Under the pieces are notes generated by a model. The model had not been told where the DNA came from and ran no database searches. It saw only the letters and a list, made by a program, of their open reading frames with translations. Positions 54,067 to 63,176 of a stretch of DNA of 64,000 nucleotides are shown here, piece after piece (the stretch's first letter is position 1; each line of letters begins with the position of its first letter). The stretch is from Enterococcus sp. 5H (GTDB lineage: Bacteria; Bacillota; Bacilli; Lactobacillales; Enterococcaceae): contig NZ_AMDP01000019.1 of NCBI RefSeq assembly GCF_028128615.1, positions 310,001 to 374,000 on the forward strand, given 5' to 3'. A program made the position numbers and the translations under genes.

Positions 54067-54753
54067 TTATAGATAGTATTTTTTAGCTACAGTTAAATCA
54101 TCGTTTAATTCATAAACAAGTGGTTGACCTGTAGGGATTTCAAGATCCATGATATCTTCATCAGAGATACCTTCGATATGTTTTGCTAATGCACGTAAAG
54201 AGTTACCGTGAGCTGCTACTAAAACAGTTTTGTTGTCTAGTAAAGCAGGTGCGATTTCGTCTTGCCAGAATGGAAGTGCACGTTCAAGCGTAACTTTTAA
54301 GTTTTCTCCGCCTGGAACATCACGTTTGTCTAACATTGCGTAACGACGATCGTTAGCTGCTGAACCTGGATCTGTTACTTCCAATAGTGGAGGAAGTGTG
54401 TCGTAAGAACGACGCCAGATGTGTACTTGGTCATCTCCGTATTTTTCAGCAGTTTCTTTTTTGTTTAAACCTTGTAATTGACCATAATGACGTTCGTTTA
54501 AGCGCCAAGATTTTACTTGAGGTACCCATAATTGATCTGAGTTTTCCAAAAGGATGTTACAAGTTTTGATTGCGCGTGTTAAAACTGAAGTGAAAGCAAT
54601 ATCAAATTCGATTCCAGCTTCTTTGATTTTACGTCCGCCTTCTTTGGCTTCTTCGATTCCTTCAGGTGCTAAATCTACGTCAACCCATCCAGTAAATTGG
54701 TTTAACGCATTCCACTCACTAAGTCCATGACGAGAAAAAACTAATTTTGGCAT
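54067..54753 (-). CDS. gpmA: 2,3-bisphosphoglycerate-dependent phosphoglycerate mutase
   Basis: 228-residue glycolytic enzyme interconverting 3- and 2-phosphoglycerate. The phosphohistidine motif [10 protein letters not shown] is near residues 6-15 and the second catalytic His is in [11 protein letters not shown]. Length fits dPGM (about 228-250). The start at 54753 has AAGGAGAG just upstream. It is convergent with the unknown gene. Confidence 0.97.
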   Translation of the reverse strand: MPKLVFSRHGLSEWNALNQFTGWVDVDLAPEGIEEAKEGGRKIKEAGIEFDIAFTSVLTRAIKTCNILLENSDQLWVPQVKSWRLNERHYGQLQGLNKKETAEKYGDDQVHIWRRSYDTLPPLLEVTDPGSAANDRRYAMLDKRDVPGGENLKVTLERALPFWQDEIAPALLDNKTVLVAAHGNSLRALAKHIEGISDEDIMDLEIPTGQPLVYELNDDLTVAKKYYL

Positions 54754-54876
54754 GTATAGCTCTCCTTTGAGTTGTAGTTTCTGAAACTTTCATTTCCTTT
54801 TCTATTGTACACCGTTTTTCAATAGATTTCCATTGTAAATTAGTGGGAAGTAAAAAGTATGCTTCTGAACATAAAT

Positions 54877-54924
54877 TTAAGACCTACAACAAAAACTAGC
54901 GTTAGTTTTGTTGCAGGTCTTAAT
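54877..54924. terminator. Long hairpin between gpmA and the recombinase-like gene
   Basis: TTAAGACCTACAACAAAAAC and its near-complement GTTTTGTTGCAGGTCTTAA form about 19 bp with one mismatch. It terminates the recombinase-like gene (minus strand). Confidence 0.8.
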
Positions 54925-54936
54925 TAAATCTAAAGC

Positions 54937-55515
54937 TTAAAACTTAGCAGCCTCTGCCTCAGATAGGTTGATATACTTGTAGCAAGTACCGACAGAGACA
55001 TTACATTTTGAAGAAATAAACTGAATTGTTTCTTTCTTTTCATGATATAAGTGGCGAATTTTCTTTACTGTTCGGCCGTCGATTTTAGGTCGTCCGCCAA
55101 TTTTCCCTTTTTTACGGGCATTATTTAAACCAACTAAGGTGCGTTCTTTGATTAAGTCACATTCCATTGTGGCTAAACCATTCATTAATTTAAAATAAAT
55201 ATCCCCCATTGGTTGGCGAGTATCGATTTCTTCCGCAAGACTAACCAAGTGAATGCCGCTACCTTTAAATTTTTGGCTTAACTCCGTAAGTTGTCGAGTG
55301 GATCTTCCCAAATGATTCAGACGACAAATGACAAGTGTATCGCCGCTATCTAAACCGTATAAAACATTTTCGAGTTCTGAAGTAACGAGTTCATTGGTAG
55401 AAACTTCATAAGCCTCGTGAAAAATCTCGTCACATCCAAAATCAGTCAAACAGTTGATCTGCGAAGATAAATCGTTGTCAGTGATTGTAGTACGTGCATA
55501 ACCTATTGTTTTCAT
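54937..55515 (-). CDS. Serine-recombinase-fold protein lacking the catalytic serine
   Basis: 192-residue resolvase/invertase-family protein with the usual layout: catalytic-fold domain (GYART...; ICRLNHLGRSTRQL; PMGDIYFKLMNGLATMECDLIKERT) then a C-terminal HTH_7 (ETIQFISSKCNVSVGTCYKY). In active members the first motif reads YARVST with the nucleophile Ser. Here it is YARTTI, with Thr at that place. The first Arg of the DRLGR motif is His. The protein may bind DNA without recombining it. It sits among core genes between gpmA and rpiA with no mobile element around it. Start 55515 has AAAGGAT upstream; the longer frame to 55596 lacks a site. Confidence 0.82.
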   Translation of the reverse strand: MKTIGYARTTITDNDLSSQINCLTDFGCDEIFHEAYEVSTNELVTSELENVLYGLDSGDTLVICRLNHLGRSTRQLTELSQKFKGSGIHLVSLAEEIDTRQPMGDIYFKLMNGLATMECDLIKERTLVGLNNARKKGKIGGRPKIDGRTVKKIRHLYHEKKETIQFISSKCNVSVGTCYKYINLSEAEAAKF

Positions 55516-55630
55516 GATGTATCCTTTCAATAAAAAAGTAGTATAAGTTACTAAAAATGTAGCACAAAAATGAATAGAATGATAGCACTTTTTCATCTTT
55601 TTTTAATTGAAAAGCAATGAAAACGGAAAG

Positions 55631-56308
55631 TTATCTTAAGGCTTGGATTGTTTCCACACCGGATTCTTTACCAACAATAACTGTTGAAACAAGATTTAAG
55701 AATAATCCATGTTCAACAACTCCAACAAGTGAATCCAAATATTCACCAAAAGCAATCGGCTCTTCTATAACTTTTAAATGCAAATCGATAATATAATGAC
55801 CACCATCAGTTGTTAAAATATTTCCTGATTCGTCTAAGCGTAAAGTTGGGTCGAAGCCCTTTTTGGTAAATAAATGAACTAATTGTTGATGACCATAAGG
55901 TACAACTTCGATCGGTAATGGAAAGGCACCTAATTTTTCTACTAGTTTAGATTGATCGACAATCCAAATACACTGTTTTGAATATGAGGCAACTACTTTC
56001 TCGAATAGTAATGCAGCCCCTCCACCTTTGATTCCTTGGAAATCAGCGCTTATCTCATCTGCGCCATCAATCGTTAAATCAACATAAGGTACTTCATCAA
56101 TACCTTTAAGCGGAATTCCTAATTCTAAGGCTTGTTTTTCTGTGGCATTTGACGTGGTAACACCAATGATAGAAAGTCCTTCTTCTTTCACTCTGCGACC
56201 AATTTCATCTACCATATATTTGGCAGTTGAGCCAGTTCCAAGACCGACGATCATCCCATCTTTGACATGACTAGCTGCTTCAATACCTGCTTGTTGCTTA
56301 AGGTTCAT
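55631..56308 (-). CDS. rpiA: Ribose-5-phosphate isomerase A
   Basis: 225-residue enzyme interconverting ribose-5-phosphate and ribulose-5-phosphate. It shows [27 protein letters not shown] and the [11 protein letters not shown] catalytic stretch with LVEKLG. The start at 56308 is chosen because CAGGAGG lies 8 bases upstream; the ATG at 56329 overlaps that site. It links the pentose products of nucleoside salvage to central metabolism. Separate from the str operon, which diverges. Confidence 0.97.
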   Translation of the reverse strand: MNLKQQAGIEAASHVKDGMIVGLGTGSTAKYMVDEIGRRVKEEGLSIIGVTTSNATEKQALELGIPLKGIDEVPYVDLTIDGADEISADFQGIKGGGAALLFEKVVASYSKQCIWIVDQSKLVEKLGAFPLPIEVVPYGHQQLVHLFTKKGFDPTLRLDESGNILTTDGGHYIIDLHLKVIEEPIAFGEYLDSLVGVVEHGLFLNLVSTVIVGKESGVETIQALR

Positions 56309-56520
56309 TTTGTTCGTCCTCCTGTTCAATTCTCATACACATTTTACACGTTAATAAGAAAAAAAGATAGAGTTCTATTAGCTTGAAACTAGGCTTTTTA
56401 AAGTGAGGATATAGCGATAATTCCTTATAATAGTAGAAATTAAAAATAGTCTACAAAAAATGGAATGAATTTGTATGAGAAAATGTGCGAACATCAATAC
56501 GTTAGATTCCCTAAAAACGG

Positions 56521-56549
56521 TTGACACTCCAGTGTAAATATGATATTCT
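56521..56549 (+). promoter_or_regulatory. Promoter of the rpsL operon
   Basis: -35 TTGACA (56521-56526), 17-base spacer, -10 TATTCT (56544-56549). It leaves a leader of about 155 bases before rpsL. Confidence 0.62.
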
Positions 56550-56570
56550 ATCAAAGGTGCTTTATCTACA

Positions 56571-56645
56571 GGTCTCTCTATAGAGACGTGCTGACTGTCT
56601 ATCAAAGCATATTTGATAAAGAGTGCAGAGACTGCATTATTTTTT
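56571..56645 (+). promoter_or_regulatory. Structured leader upstream of rpsL
   Basis: The 403-base gap 56309-56711 holds the promoter and this leader. Hairpins are GTCTCT-ctat-AGAGAC (56572-56587), ATCAAA-gcat-ATTTGAT (from about 56601), and TGCAG-aga-CTGCA (56624-56636), the last followed by TTATTTTTT. The final one resembles a weak terminator, so attenuation of the operon is possible. In other bacteria, S7 represses this operon by binding between rpsL and rpsG; this leader is elsewhere. Confidence 0.45.
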
Positions 56646-56711
56646 ATCGCAAAAAAAGAACCACCTGGATGTGTGGGACTAGATGCGAAATGAGGAAGGA
56701 GGAAACAAGGA

Positions 56712-57131
56712 ATGCCTACAATTAATCAATTAGTACGTAAACCTCGTAAATCAAAGGTGGAAAAATCTAATTCACCAGCGTTGAACAAAGGATATAATAG
56801 CTTTAAAAAATCTCAAACTAACGTAAACTCACCACAAAAGCGTGGGGTTTGTACGCGTGTGGGAACTATGACACCAAAAAAACCTAACTCGGCTTTACGT
56901 AAATATGCCCGTGTTCGTTTGTCTAACTTAATCGAAGTAACAGCTTATATCCCAGGTATTGGTCACAACTTACAAGAACATAGCGTGGTATTATTACGCG
57001 GTGGACGTGTAAAAGATTTACCAGGGGTACGTTATCATATCGTACGTGGTGCGCTTGATACAGCCGGTGTTACAGATCGTAAACAAAGCCGCTCTAAATA
57101 TGGTACTAAAATGCCTAAAGCAGCTAAATAA
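56712..57131 (+). CDS. rpsL: 30S ribosomal protein S12
   Basis: 139-residue ribosomal protein of the decoding centre, start [10 protein letters not shown]. The streptomycin region reads [11 protein letters not shown] with the wild-type-like Lys. A second conserved loop [12 protein letters not shown] is present. GGAGGAAACAAGGA precedes the ATG. It begins the str operon (rpsL, rpsG, fusA, tuf). Confidence 0.98.
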   Translation: MPTINQLVRKPRKSKVEKSNSPALNKGYNSFKKSQTNVNSPQKRGVCTRVGTMTPKKPNSALRKYARVRLSNLIEVTAYIPGIGHNLQEHSVVLLRGGRVKDLPGVRYHIVRGALDTAGVTDRKQSRSKYGTKMPKAAK

Positions 57132-57187
57132 TTTGACAATCACTAAGGTATTATACAATAAAGAATTTTCGGAAGGAGGAGTTACGG

Positions 57188-57658
57188 ATGCCACGTAAAG
57201 GTCCTGTTACAAAACGTGATGTTTTACCAGATCCAATTTATAACTCAAAATTAGTAACTCGCTTAATCAACCGTGTAATGGTTGATGGAAAACGCGGGAT
57301 TGCTGCTAATATTATCTATAATTCATTTGATATCATCAAAGAATCTACAGGTAACGATCCATTGGAAGTTTTCGAACAAGCAATGAAAAACGTTATGCCT
57401 GTCTTAGAAGTAAAAGCTCGCCGTGTTGGGGGTTCTAACTATCAAGTACCAGTTGAAGTTCGTCCAGAACGTCGTACAACTTTAGGTTTACGTTGGGTTG
57501 TTAACTATGCTCGCCTACGCGGTGAACATACTATGGAACAACGTCTAGCGAAAGAAATCATGGATGCTGCCAATAACACTGGTGCTTCTGTTAAAAAACG
57601 TGAAGACACACATAAAATGGCTGATGCTAACCGTGCGTTTGCACATTATCGTTGGTAA
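57188..57658 (+). CDS. rpsG: 30S ribosomal protein S7
   Basis: 156 residues, standard length. It nucleates assembly of the 30S head and contacts the E-site tRNA. Start [16 protein letters not shown] and the conserved [17 protein letters not shown] are intact. GGAAGGAGG precedes it. 57 bases separate it from rpsL, the usual place for S7 autoregulation in this operon. Confidence 0.98.
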   Translation: MPRKGPVTKRDVLPDPIYNSKLVTRLINRVMVDGKRGIAANIIYNSFDIIKESTGNDPLEVFEQAMKNVMPVLEVKARRVGGSNYQVPVEVRPERRTTLGLRWVVNYARLRGEHTMEQRLAKEIMDAANNTGASVKKREDTHKMADANRAFAHYRW

Positions 57659-57740
57659 GATCCTCTCTGTATGTAGTTTAAATTTACAACAGACAGTCAC
57701 TTTACAATCGATTTAAATAAAGAGAGGAGAACAACCTAGA

Positions 57741-59828
57741 ATGGCAAGAGAATTTTCTTTAGAAAAAACTCGTAATATTGGTATCATGGCTCATGTTGAT
57801 GCGGGTAAAACTACAACAACAGAACGTATCCTATATTACACTGGTAAAATCCATAAAATTGGTGAAACGCACGAAGGTGCATCACAAATGGACTGGATGG
57901 AACAAGAGCAAGAACGTGGTATCACTATCACATCTGCAGCTACAACTGCTGAATGGAAAGGTTACCGTGTAAATATCATCGACACTCCTGGGCACGTGGA
58001 TTTCACTATTGAAGTTCAACGTTCACTACGTGTATTAGATGGTGCAGTAACCGTTCTTGATTCACAATCAGGTGTGGAGCCTCAAACTGAAACAGTTTGG
58101 CGTCAAGCAACTGAATATAAAGTTCCACGAGTTGTTTTCTGTAATAAAATGGACAAAATCGGTGCGGATTTCTTATACTCTGTAAACTCATTACATGATC
58201 GTTTACAAGCTAATGCTCATCCAATCCAATTACCAATTGGTGCTGAAGATAACTTTACAGGGATCATCGACTTAATTACGATGAAAGCTGAAATTTATAC
58301 AAATGACTTAGGTACAGACATCCAAGAAACTGAAATTCCAGAAGAATATATGGATCAAGCAGTTGAATGGCGTGAAAAATTAGTTGAAGCTGTTGCTGAA
58401 ACTGATGAAGACCTAATGATGAAATATCTTGATGGTGAAGAAATCTCAATCGAAGAATTAAAAGCGGGTATCCGCCAAGCAACAATCAATGTTGAATTTT
58501 TCCCAGTTATGGCTGGATCTGCGTTTAAAAACAAAGGTGTTCAATTAATGCTTGATGCTGTTCTTGATTACTTACCATCACCACTTGATATTGATGCAAT
58601 TAAAGGGATCGATACAAAAACAGACGAAGAAACTACTCGTCCTGCTGATGACGAGGCACCTTTTGCATCTTTAGCATTTAAAGTTATGACTGATCCATTC
58701 GTTGGACGTCTAACTTTCTTCCGTGTATATTCTGGTGTCCTTGAAAGTGGTTCATACGTATTGAACGCTTCTAAAGGCAAAAAAGAACGTATCGGTCGTA
58801 TTCTACAAATGCACGCGAATACACGTAAAGAAATTGACAAAGTGTTTTCAGGAGATATCGCAGCAGCTGTTGGATTGAAAGATACAACAACTGGGGATAC
58901 TTTATGTGCGATTGACTCACCTGTTATTCTTGAATCAATCGAGTTCCCAGAACCGGTTATCCAAGTTGCTGTTGAGCCAAAATCAAAAGCTGACCAAGAT
59001 AAAATGGGTATTGCTTTGCAAAAACTTGCAGAAGAAGATCCGTCATTCCGCGTTGAAACAAACGTTGAAACTGGTGAAACAGTTATCTCTGGTATGGGCG
59101 AATTGCACTTAGACGTATTAGTAGACCGTATGAGACGTGAGTTCAAGGTTGAAGCTAACGTTGGTGCACCTCAAGTATCTTACCGTGAAACTTTCCGTGC
59201 TCCTGTTACTCAGGCAGAAGGTAAGTTTGTACGTCAGTCTGGTGGTAAAGGTCAATACGGACATGTCTGGGTTGAATTTACTCCAAACGAAGAAGGAAAA
59301 GGTTTTGAATTTGAAAATGCTATCGTCGGTGGTGTGGTTCCACGTGAATACATCCCAGCGGTTGAAAAAGGTTTAGCTGAATCAATGAATAACGGTGTTC
59401 TTGCTGGATACCCATTAGTTGATATTAAAGCAAAACTTTATGATGGTTCATACCATGATGTCGATTCAAATGAAACAGCGTTCCGTGTAGCAGCTTCTAT
59501 GGCTCTACGTGCGGCTGCTAAGAAAGCTAATCCAGTTATCTTAGAACCAATGATGAAAGTAACGATCACTGTACCAGAAGATTACTTAGGTGATATCATG
59601 GGACACGTTACAAGTCGTCGTGGACGTGTTGAAGGAATGGAAGCACACGGTAATTCACAAATCGTTAATGCGATGATTCCTTTAGCTGAAATGTTTGGTT
59701 ATGCTACAACATTACGTTCAGCAACACAAGGTCGCGGTACGTTTATGATGGTATTTGACCACTATGAAGATGTACCAAAATCTGTACAAGAAGAAATCAT
59801 CAAGAAAAATGGCGGCAACAACGCTTAA
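57741..59828 (+). CDS. fusA: Elongation factor G
   Basis: 695-residue GTPase driving ribosomal translocation. G1 [13 protein letters not shown]3 [10 protein letters not shown]4 NKMDKIGAD, then domains II-V with the closing TQGRGTFMM. Length and domain set are normal. It lies 82 bases after rpsG with GAGAGGAG before the start. Fusidic acid is its known inhibitor; no resistance change can be judged without a reference. Confidence 0.99.
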   Translation: MAREFSLEKTRNIGIMAHVDAGKTTTTERILYYTGKIHKIGETHEGASQMDWMEQEQERGITITSAATTAEWKGYRVNIIDTPGHVDFTIEVQRSLRVLDGAVTVLDSQSGVEPQTETVWRQATEYKVPRVVFCNKMDKIGADFLYSVNSLHDRLQANAHPIQLPIGAEDNFTGIIDLITMKAEIYTNDLGTDIQETEIPEEYMDQAVEWREKLVEAVAETDEDLMMKYLDGEEISIEELKAGIRQATINVEFFPVMAGSAFKNKGVQLMLDAVLDYLPSPLDIDAIKGIDTKTDEETTRPADDEAPFASLAFKVMTDPFVGRLTFFRVYSGVLESGSYVLNASKGKKERIGRILQMHANTRKEIDKVFSGDIAAAVGLKDTTTGDTLCAIDSPVILESIEFPEPVIQVAVEPKSKADQDKMGIALQKLAEEDPSFRVETNVETGETVISGMGELHLDVLVDRMRREFKVEANVGAPQVSYRETFRAPVTQAEGKFVRQSGGKGQYGHVWVEFTPNEEGKGFEFENAIVGGVVPREYIPAVEKGLAESMNNGVLAGYPLVDIKAKLYDGSYHDVDSNETAFRVAASMALRAAAKKANPVILEPMMKVTITVPEDYLGDIMGHVTSRRGRVEGMEAHGNSQIVNAMIPLAEMFGYATTLRSATQGRGTFMMVFDHYEDVPKSVQEEIIKKNGGNNA

Positions 59829-59967
59829 TAGTTAAGAAAGTAAGTATTTACTTATCTAAGACTAGGATTTTTTGAGGATTTCGGTTAAAATAGTTAAAGA
59901 TGATCAGGTAGTTGTTACTATCTATCAAATAAAATAAAATTCATATATTTTAGGAGGAACATTTAAA

Positions 59968-61155
59968 ATGGCTAAAGAAAAATTTGACCGTTCTAAACCC
60001 CATGTAAACATTGGTACTATTGGACACGTTGACCATGGTAAAACTACATTAACTGCTGCAATTGCAACTGTGTTAGCTAAACACGGTGGCGGTGAAGCTC
60101 AAAACTATGCTGATATCGATAACGCTCCAGAAGAAAAAGAACGTGGTATCACAATCAACACTTCTCATATCGAATATGAAACTGACGTACGTCACTACGC
60201 TCACGTGGACTGCCCAGGACACGCGGATTACGTTAAAAACATGATTACTGGTGCTGCACAAATGGATGGAGCTATCTTAGTAGTATCTGCTGCTGATGGT
60301 CCTATGCCTCAAACTCGTGAGCACATCTTGTTATCACGTAACGTTGGTGTACCATACATCGTTGTTTTCTTAAACAAAATGGATATGGTTGATGACGAAG
60401 AATTATTAGAATTAGTAGAAATGGAAGTTCGTGATTTATTATCTGAATACGACTTCCCAGGTGATGACACTCCTGTTATCGCTGGTTCTGCTTTGAAAGC
60501 TTTAGAAGGCGAAGAGTCTTATGAAGAAAAAATCATGGAATTAATGACAGCTGTTGATGAGTATATCCCAACTCCAGCTCGTGATACTGAAAAACCATTC
60601 ATGATGCCAGTTGAGGATGTATTCTCAATTACTGGTCGTGGTACTGTTGCAACTGGTCGTGTTGAACGTGGAGAAGTTCGCGTTGGTGACGAAGTTGAAA
60701 TCGTAGGTATCAAAGAAGAAACATCTAAAACAACTGTTACAGGTGTTGAAATGTTCCGTAAATTATTAGATTACGCTGAAGCTGGCGACAACATCGGTGC
60801 GTTATTACGTGGTGTAGCTCGTGAAGATATTGAACGTGGACAAGTATTAGCTAAACCAGCTACAATCACTCCACATACAAAATTTAAAGCTGAAGTTTAT
60901 GTTTTATCTAAAGAAGAAGGCGGACGTCACACTCCATTCTTCACTAACTACCGTCCTCAGTTCTACTTCCGTACAACTGACGTTACTGGTGTAGTTGATT
61001 TACCAGAAGGTACTGAAATGGTAATGCCTGGTGATAACGTTGCAATGGACGTTGAATTAATCCACCCAATCGCTATCGAAGACGGAACTCGTTTCTCTAT
61101 TCGTGAAGGCGGACGTACTGTTGGTTCAGGCGTTGTATCTGAAATCGTTAAATAA
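59968..61155 (+). CDS. tuf: Elongation factor Tu
   Basis: 395-residue GTPase delivering aminoacyl-tRNA. G1 [11 protein letters not shown], switch [15 protein letters not shown]4 NKMDMVDD, then domains II and III ending VSEIVK. It follows fusA by 139 bases that contain a TATCAAATAAAATAAAATT stretch, so its own promoter is possible. Ends in a strong terminator. Confidence 0.99.
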   Translation: MAKEKFDRSKPHVNIGTIGHVDHGKTTLTAAIATVLAKHGGGEAQNYADIDNAPEEKERGITINTSHIEYETDVRHYAHVDCPGHADYVKNMITGAAQMDGAILVVSAADGPMPQTREHILLSRNVGVPYIVVFLNKMDMVDDEELLELVEMEVRDLLSEYDFPGDDTPVIAGSALKALEGEESYEEKIMELMTAVDEYIPTPARDTEKPFMMPVEDVFSITGRGTVATGRVERGEVRVGDEVEIVGIKEETSKTTVTGVEMFRKLLDYAEAGDNIGALLRGVAREDIERGQVLAKPATITPHTKFKAEVYVLSKEEGGRHTPFFTNYRPQFYFRTTDVTGVVDLPEGTEMVMPGDNVAMDVELIHPIAIEDGTRFSIREGGRTVGSGVVSEIVK

Positions 61156-61211
61156 TTACAGATTAATATAAAGCAACAAAACCAGTCTAAACAACTGGCG
61201 TACTCGGACGT

Positions 61212-61242
61212 AAGACGAAGGGATTTCCCTTCGTCTTTTTTT
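61212..61242 (+). terminator. Terminator of the str operon
   Basis: AAGACGAAGGGA (61212-61223) and TCCCTTCGTCTT (61226-61237), perfect 12-bp arms, then a T run. Confidence 0.92.
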
Positions 61243-61265
61243 GTACATATAAAAATATCAAAATA

Positions 61266-61338
61266 AAAAAGCAGTCTGTGTTGTAATAACGCCAAAAATC
61301 TGATTTTTGGAAGCTCTTATAACAGGGACTGCTTTTTT
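61266..61338 (+). terminator. Second long hairpin terminator
   Basis: Outer arms AAAAAGCAGTC / GACTGCTTTTT and inner CCAAAAATC / GATTTTTGG form a long interrupted stem, ending in Ts. It insulates the next region from tuf transcription. Confidence 0.82.
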
Positions 61339-61437
61339 CTTATATAAGTTATTTAAAAAGTACTAATATCTTTGATCTAGCAAGCAATATATAAATTATA
61401 ATGAAGATTTATACAAAAAAAGATCTAATGTTAAATG

Positions 61438-61554
61438 AAAGCGTTTTAATGTCCGATGCGCTTTTTTTTAATATAGTAATATTACTTTACAAGCTTGATT
61501 TACATAAAAACATCTCGAAAAAAATAACGATCATCCATCAAAAAAAGCTTGTAA
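61438..61554. other. Hairpin-rich gap left of the invertible segment
   Basis: The gap 61339-61597 holds no gene. It contains AAAGCG...CGCTTTTTTTT (terminator-like, 61438-61468), the palindrome AGTAATATTACT (61475-61486), and TTACAAGCTT/AAGCTTGTAA arms (61487-61496, 61545-61554). These could stop transcription arriving from the outward promoter of the segment in its present orientation. Confidence 0.5.
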
Positions 61555-61597
61555 TAGAAATTGATGATTGTAAATAAAGTAGGGTAAATAAAGGAAT

Positions 61598-61626
61598 AAT
61601 ATCTCAAATGCAATTAATTCAAGATA
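61598..61626 (+). repeat. Left 29-bp inverted repeat of the invertible segment
   Basis: Perfect 29-base complement of 63033-63061. Begins AATATCTCAAATGC and ends TTCAAGATA. Identity stops sharply on both sides, as expected for a recombination site. Confidence 0.92.
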
Positions 61627-61656
61627 TAAAATATATAACAATATTTGATTGAATTG

Positions 61657-61685
61657 ATTGTACCCTATTTATATATGCTAGTCTA
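61657..61685 (-). promoter_or_regulatory. Outward-facing promoter inside the invertible segment
   Basis: Minus-strand -35 TAGACT (61680-61685), exact 17-base spacer, -10 TACAAT (61657-61662). Transcription would start about 25 bases inside the left inverted repeat and run leftward. After inversion these boxes fall at 62974-62979 and 62997-63002, reading right into the gene at 63177. Confidence 0.68.
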
Positions 61686-61725
61686 GCTTATTTTCTATCA
61701 TGTTTTTCACTAAAACTAAAATTTT

Positions 61726-61755
61726 TTGATAAAAAAAATAAAAAAATACGATATA
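61726..61755 (+). promoter_or_regulatory. Possible recombinase promoter
   Basis: TTGATA (61726-61731) with GATATA or TACGAT near 61747-61755, spacing 15-18. Weak, but it would lie inside the segment and so move with the gene. Confidence 0.35.
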
Positions 61756-61799
61756 TTAGGTCGATACTTGATTTATTCGCTTCAACGAGGAGCTATTAG

Positions 61800-61818
61800 C
61801 CGTCAACATAACCGTCAA
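61800..61818 (+). other. Left arm-type repeats CCGTCAA
   Basis: CCGTCAAC at 61800-61807 and CCGTCAA at 61812-61818, 12 bases apart. The same pair, same orientation and spacing, occurs right of the gene at 62972-62991. Tn916-type integrases use such paired sites. Confidence 0.6.
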
Positions 61819-61844
61819 ATTTCATATGAATTGGAGGGATCATC

Positions 61845-62954
61845 TTGGTAAAAAAAGGCGAAAACATCTATAAACGAAAAGATGGACGCTGGGAAGGACG
61901 TTTTACAAAAAACAGAAATGAGCAAGGCCGTATCATATATGGTTATGTTTATGGAAAATGTTATTCCGAAGTAAAGGAAAAACTTTCCATTAAAAAAGCG
62001 CAATATCTTATTTTGAGTCAAGATGAATACAACTACTACGGTACAGTAGCCGAATGGATGATTTATTGGTTAGAACATTCAATAAAAGACACGATTAAAT
62101 TGTCAACATACTCTAATTATAGAGGGAAAACAGAAAAGCATATCATCCCGTTTTTCGGAAACATCCAATTGAAAGACTTAAAAAGACAAGATATAGAAGC
62201 TTTTGTTCGCTACTTGGCTTCAAATCATTTATCAAACAGCACTATTCAAAATATAGTAAATTTGCTGAAAAGCGCTATTAAAGAAGCGATTCGGGAAGAG
62301 AAAATTTATCAAAACCCATGTAAACATCTACTATTGCCGTCCGCTCAAAAATCATCAGTCCATGCACTTTCTGCAAAAGATCAGAAAAAACTAGAACAAG
62401 CTGCTCTTTTAGAAGAAGAAAGCTCAGCAATCATTATTGCTCTGTACACAGGAATGAGAATTGGTGAAATTAGCGGGTTACGCTGGACGGATATAGATTG
62501 GAGCGAAAATATTATTTATGTTCGCCGGACGATCTCTAGAATTCCTTCAACCACAATGGCAGGGAAAACAGAAATATTGATTGATCTACCTAAAACACAA
62601 ACGTCATTACGAGCAATACCGCTTGCAACAAATCTTAAAAAGTACCTTCATAAAAGGAAACAAGCTGCGATAGGAAATTATGTAGTCAATTGCAAAGGAG
62701 ATTTTACTGAACCACGAATTATCAGCTACCGCTTTAAAAAAGTTCTTAAACATTCTGGAATTAATCCAGTCAGTTTTCATAGCTTACGGCACACATTCGC
62801 AACTAGATGTCTTGAACAAGGCGCGGATATTGCAACGCTAAGTAAAATATTAGGACATTCTTCGGTAAAAATGACACTCGACACATACACAGATTCTTTG
62901 TGGGAAAGCAGACAATCGGCTCTAAAAAAAGTTGACAAAAGCTTGGGCGTTTAA
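61845..62954 (+). CDS. Tyrosine recombinase of the Tn916/phage integrase type
   Basis: 369-residue site-specific recombinase. The N-terminal arm-binding domain reads GENIYKRKDGRWEGRF, followed by a SAM-like core-binding domain (about 65-150) and a catalytic domain. Catalytic residues are Arg in TGMRIGEISGLRW, His-x-x-Arg in SFHSLRHTFATRC, His in LGHSSVKMT, and Tyr in LDTYTDSL; the set is complete. Start TTG 61845 has GGAGGG 6 bases upstream. It is flanked by perfect 29-bp inverted repeats rather than direct att sites, with no excisionase, relaxase or cargo, which favours a DNA-inversion role. Confidence 0.93.
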   Translation: MVKKGENIYKRKDGRWEGRFTKNRNEQGRIIYGYVYGKCYSEVKEKLSIKKAQYLILSQDEYNYYGTVAEWMIYWLEHSIKDTIKLSTYSNYRGKTEKHIIPFFGNIQLKDLKRQDIEAFVRYLASNHLSNSTIQNIVNLLKSAIKEAIREEKIYQNPCKHLLLPSAQKSSVHALSAKDQKKLEQAALLEEESSAIIIALYTGMRIGEISGLRWTDIDWSENIIYVRRTISRIPSTTMAGKTEILIDLPKTQTSLRAIPLATNLKKYLHKRKQAAIGNYVVNCKGDFTEPRIISYRFKKVLKHSGINPVSFHSLRHTFATRCLEQGADIATLSKILGHSSVKMTLDTYTDSLWESRQSALKKVDKSLGV

Positions 62955-62971
62955 ATTTTTCAAAAGAGAAG

Positions 62972-62991
62972 CCGTCAACAAAGCCGTCAAC
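62972..62991 (+). other. Right arm-type repeats CCGTCAAC
   Basis: Two copies at 62972-62979 and 62984-62991, 12 bases apart, matching the left pair in sequence, orientation and spacing. Confidence 0.62.
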
Positions 62992-63032
62992 AATAAATGA
63001 AACGTAGATGGAATATAGGGTGAGGCGAATAG

Positions 63033-63061
63033 TATCTTGAATTAATTGCATTTGAGATATT
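63033..63061 (-). repeat. Right 29-bp inverted repeat of the invertible segment
   Basis: Exact reverse complement of 61598-61626. It lies 116 bases before the wHTH regulator start. No convincing rightward promoter was seen between the recombinase stop and the regulator. Confidence 0.92.
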
Positions 63062-63176
63062 TATTAGCGAGGATTTTAAAAGAAAAAAAGCGCCAAATAC
63101 ACGCACAACTCTATTTTAACATAGGAAATAAATAATTGAAAAAAATAATCAATGGAATCGAAATGAGGAAAAATTT

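Larger units (their letters stand above)
61598..63061. other. Probable invertible DNA segment carrying its own tyrosine recombinase
   Basis: Perfect 29-bp inverted repeats bound 1406 bases that contain the recombinase gene, an outward promoter near the left end, and four CCGTCAA motifs flanking the gene like arm-type binding sites. Recombination between inverted sites flips the DNA between them. In the present orientation the promoter points left, away from the wHTH gene at 63177. Confidence 0.78.

Noticed and set aside
61598-63061. Reading the 29-bp repeats as attL and attR of a small integrated element
   Set aside because: The repeats are inverted. Integration by a tyrosine recombinase leaves direct repeats, and there is no excisionase, replication or transfer gene inside.
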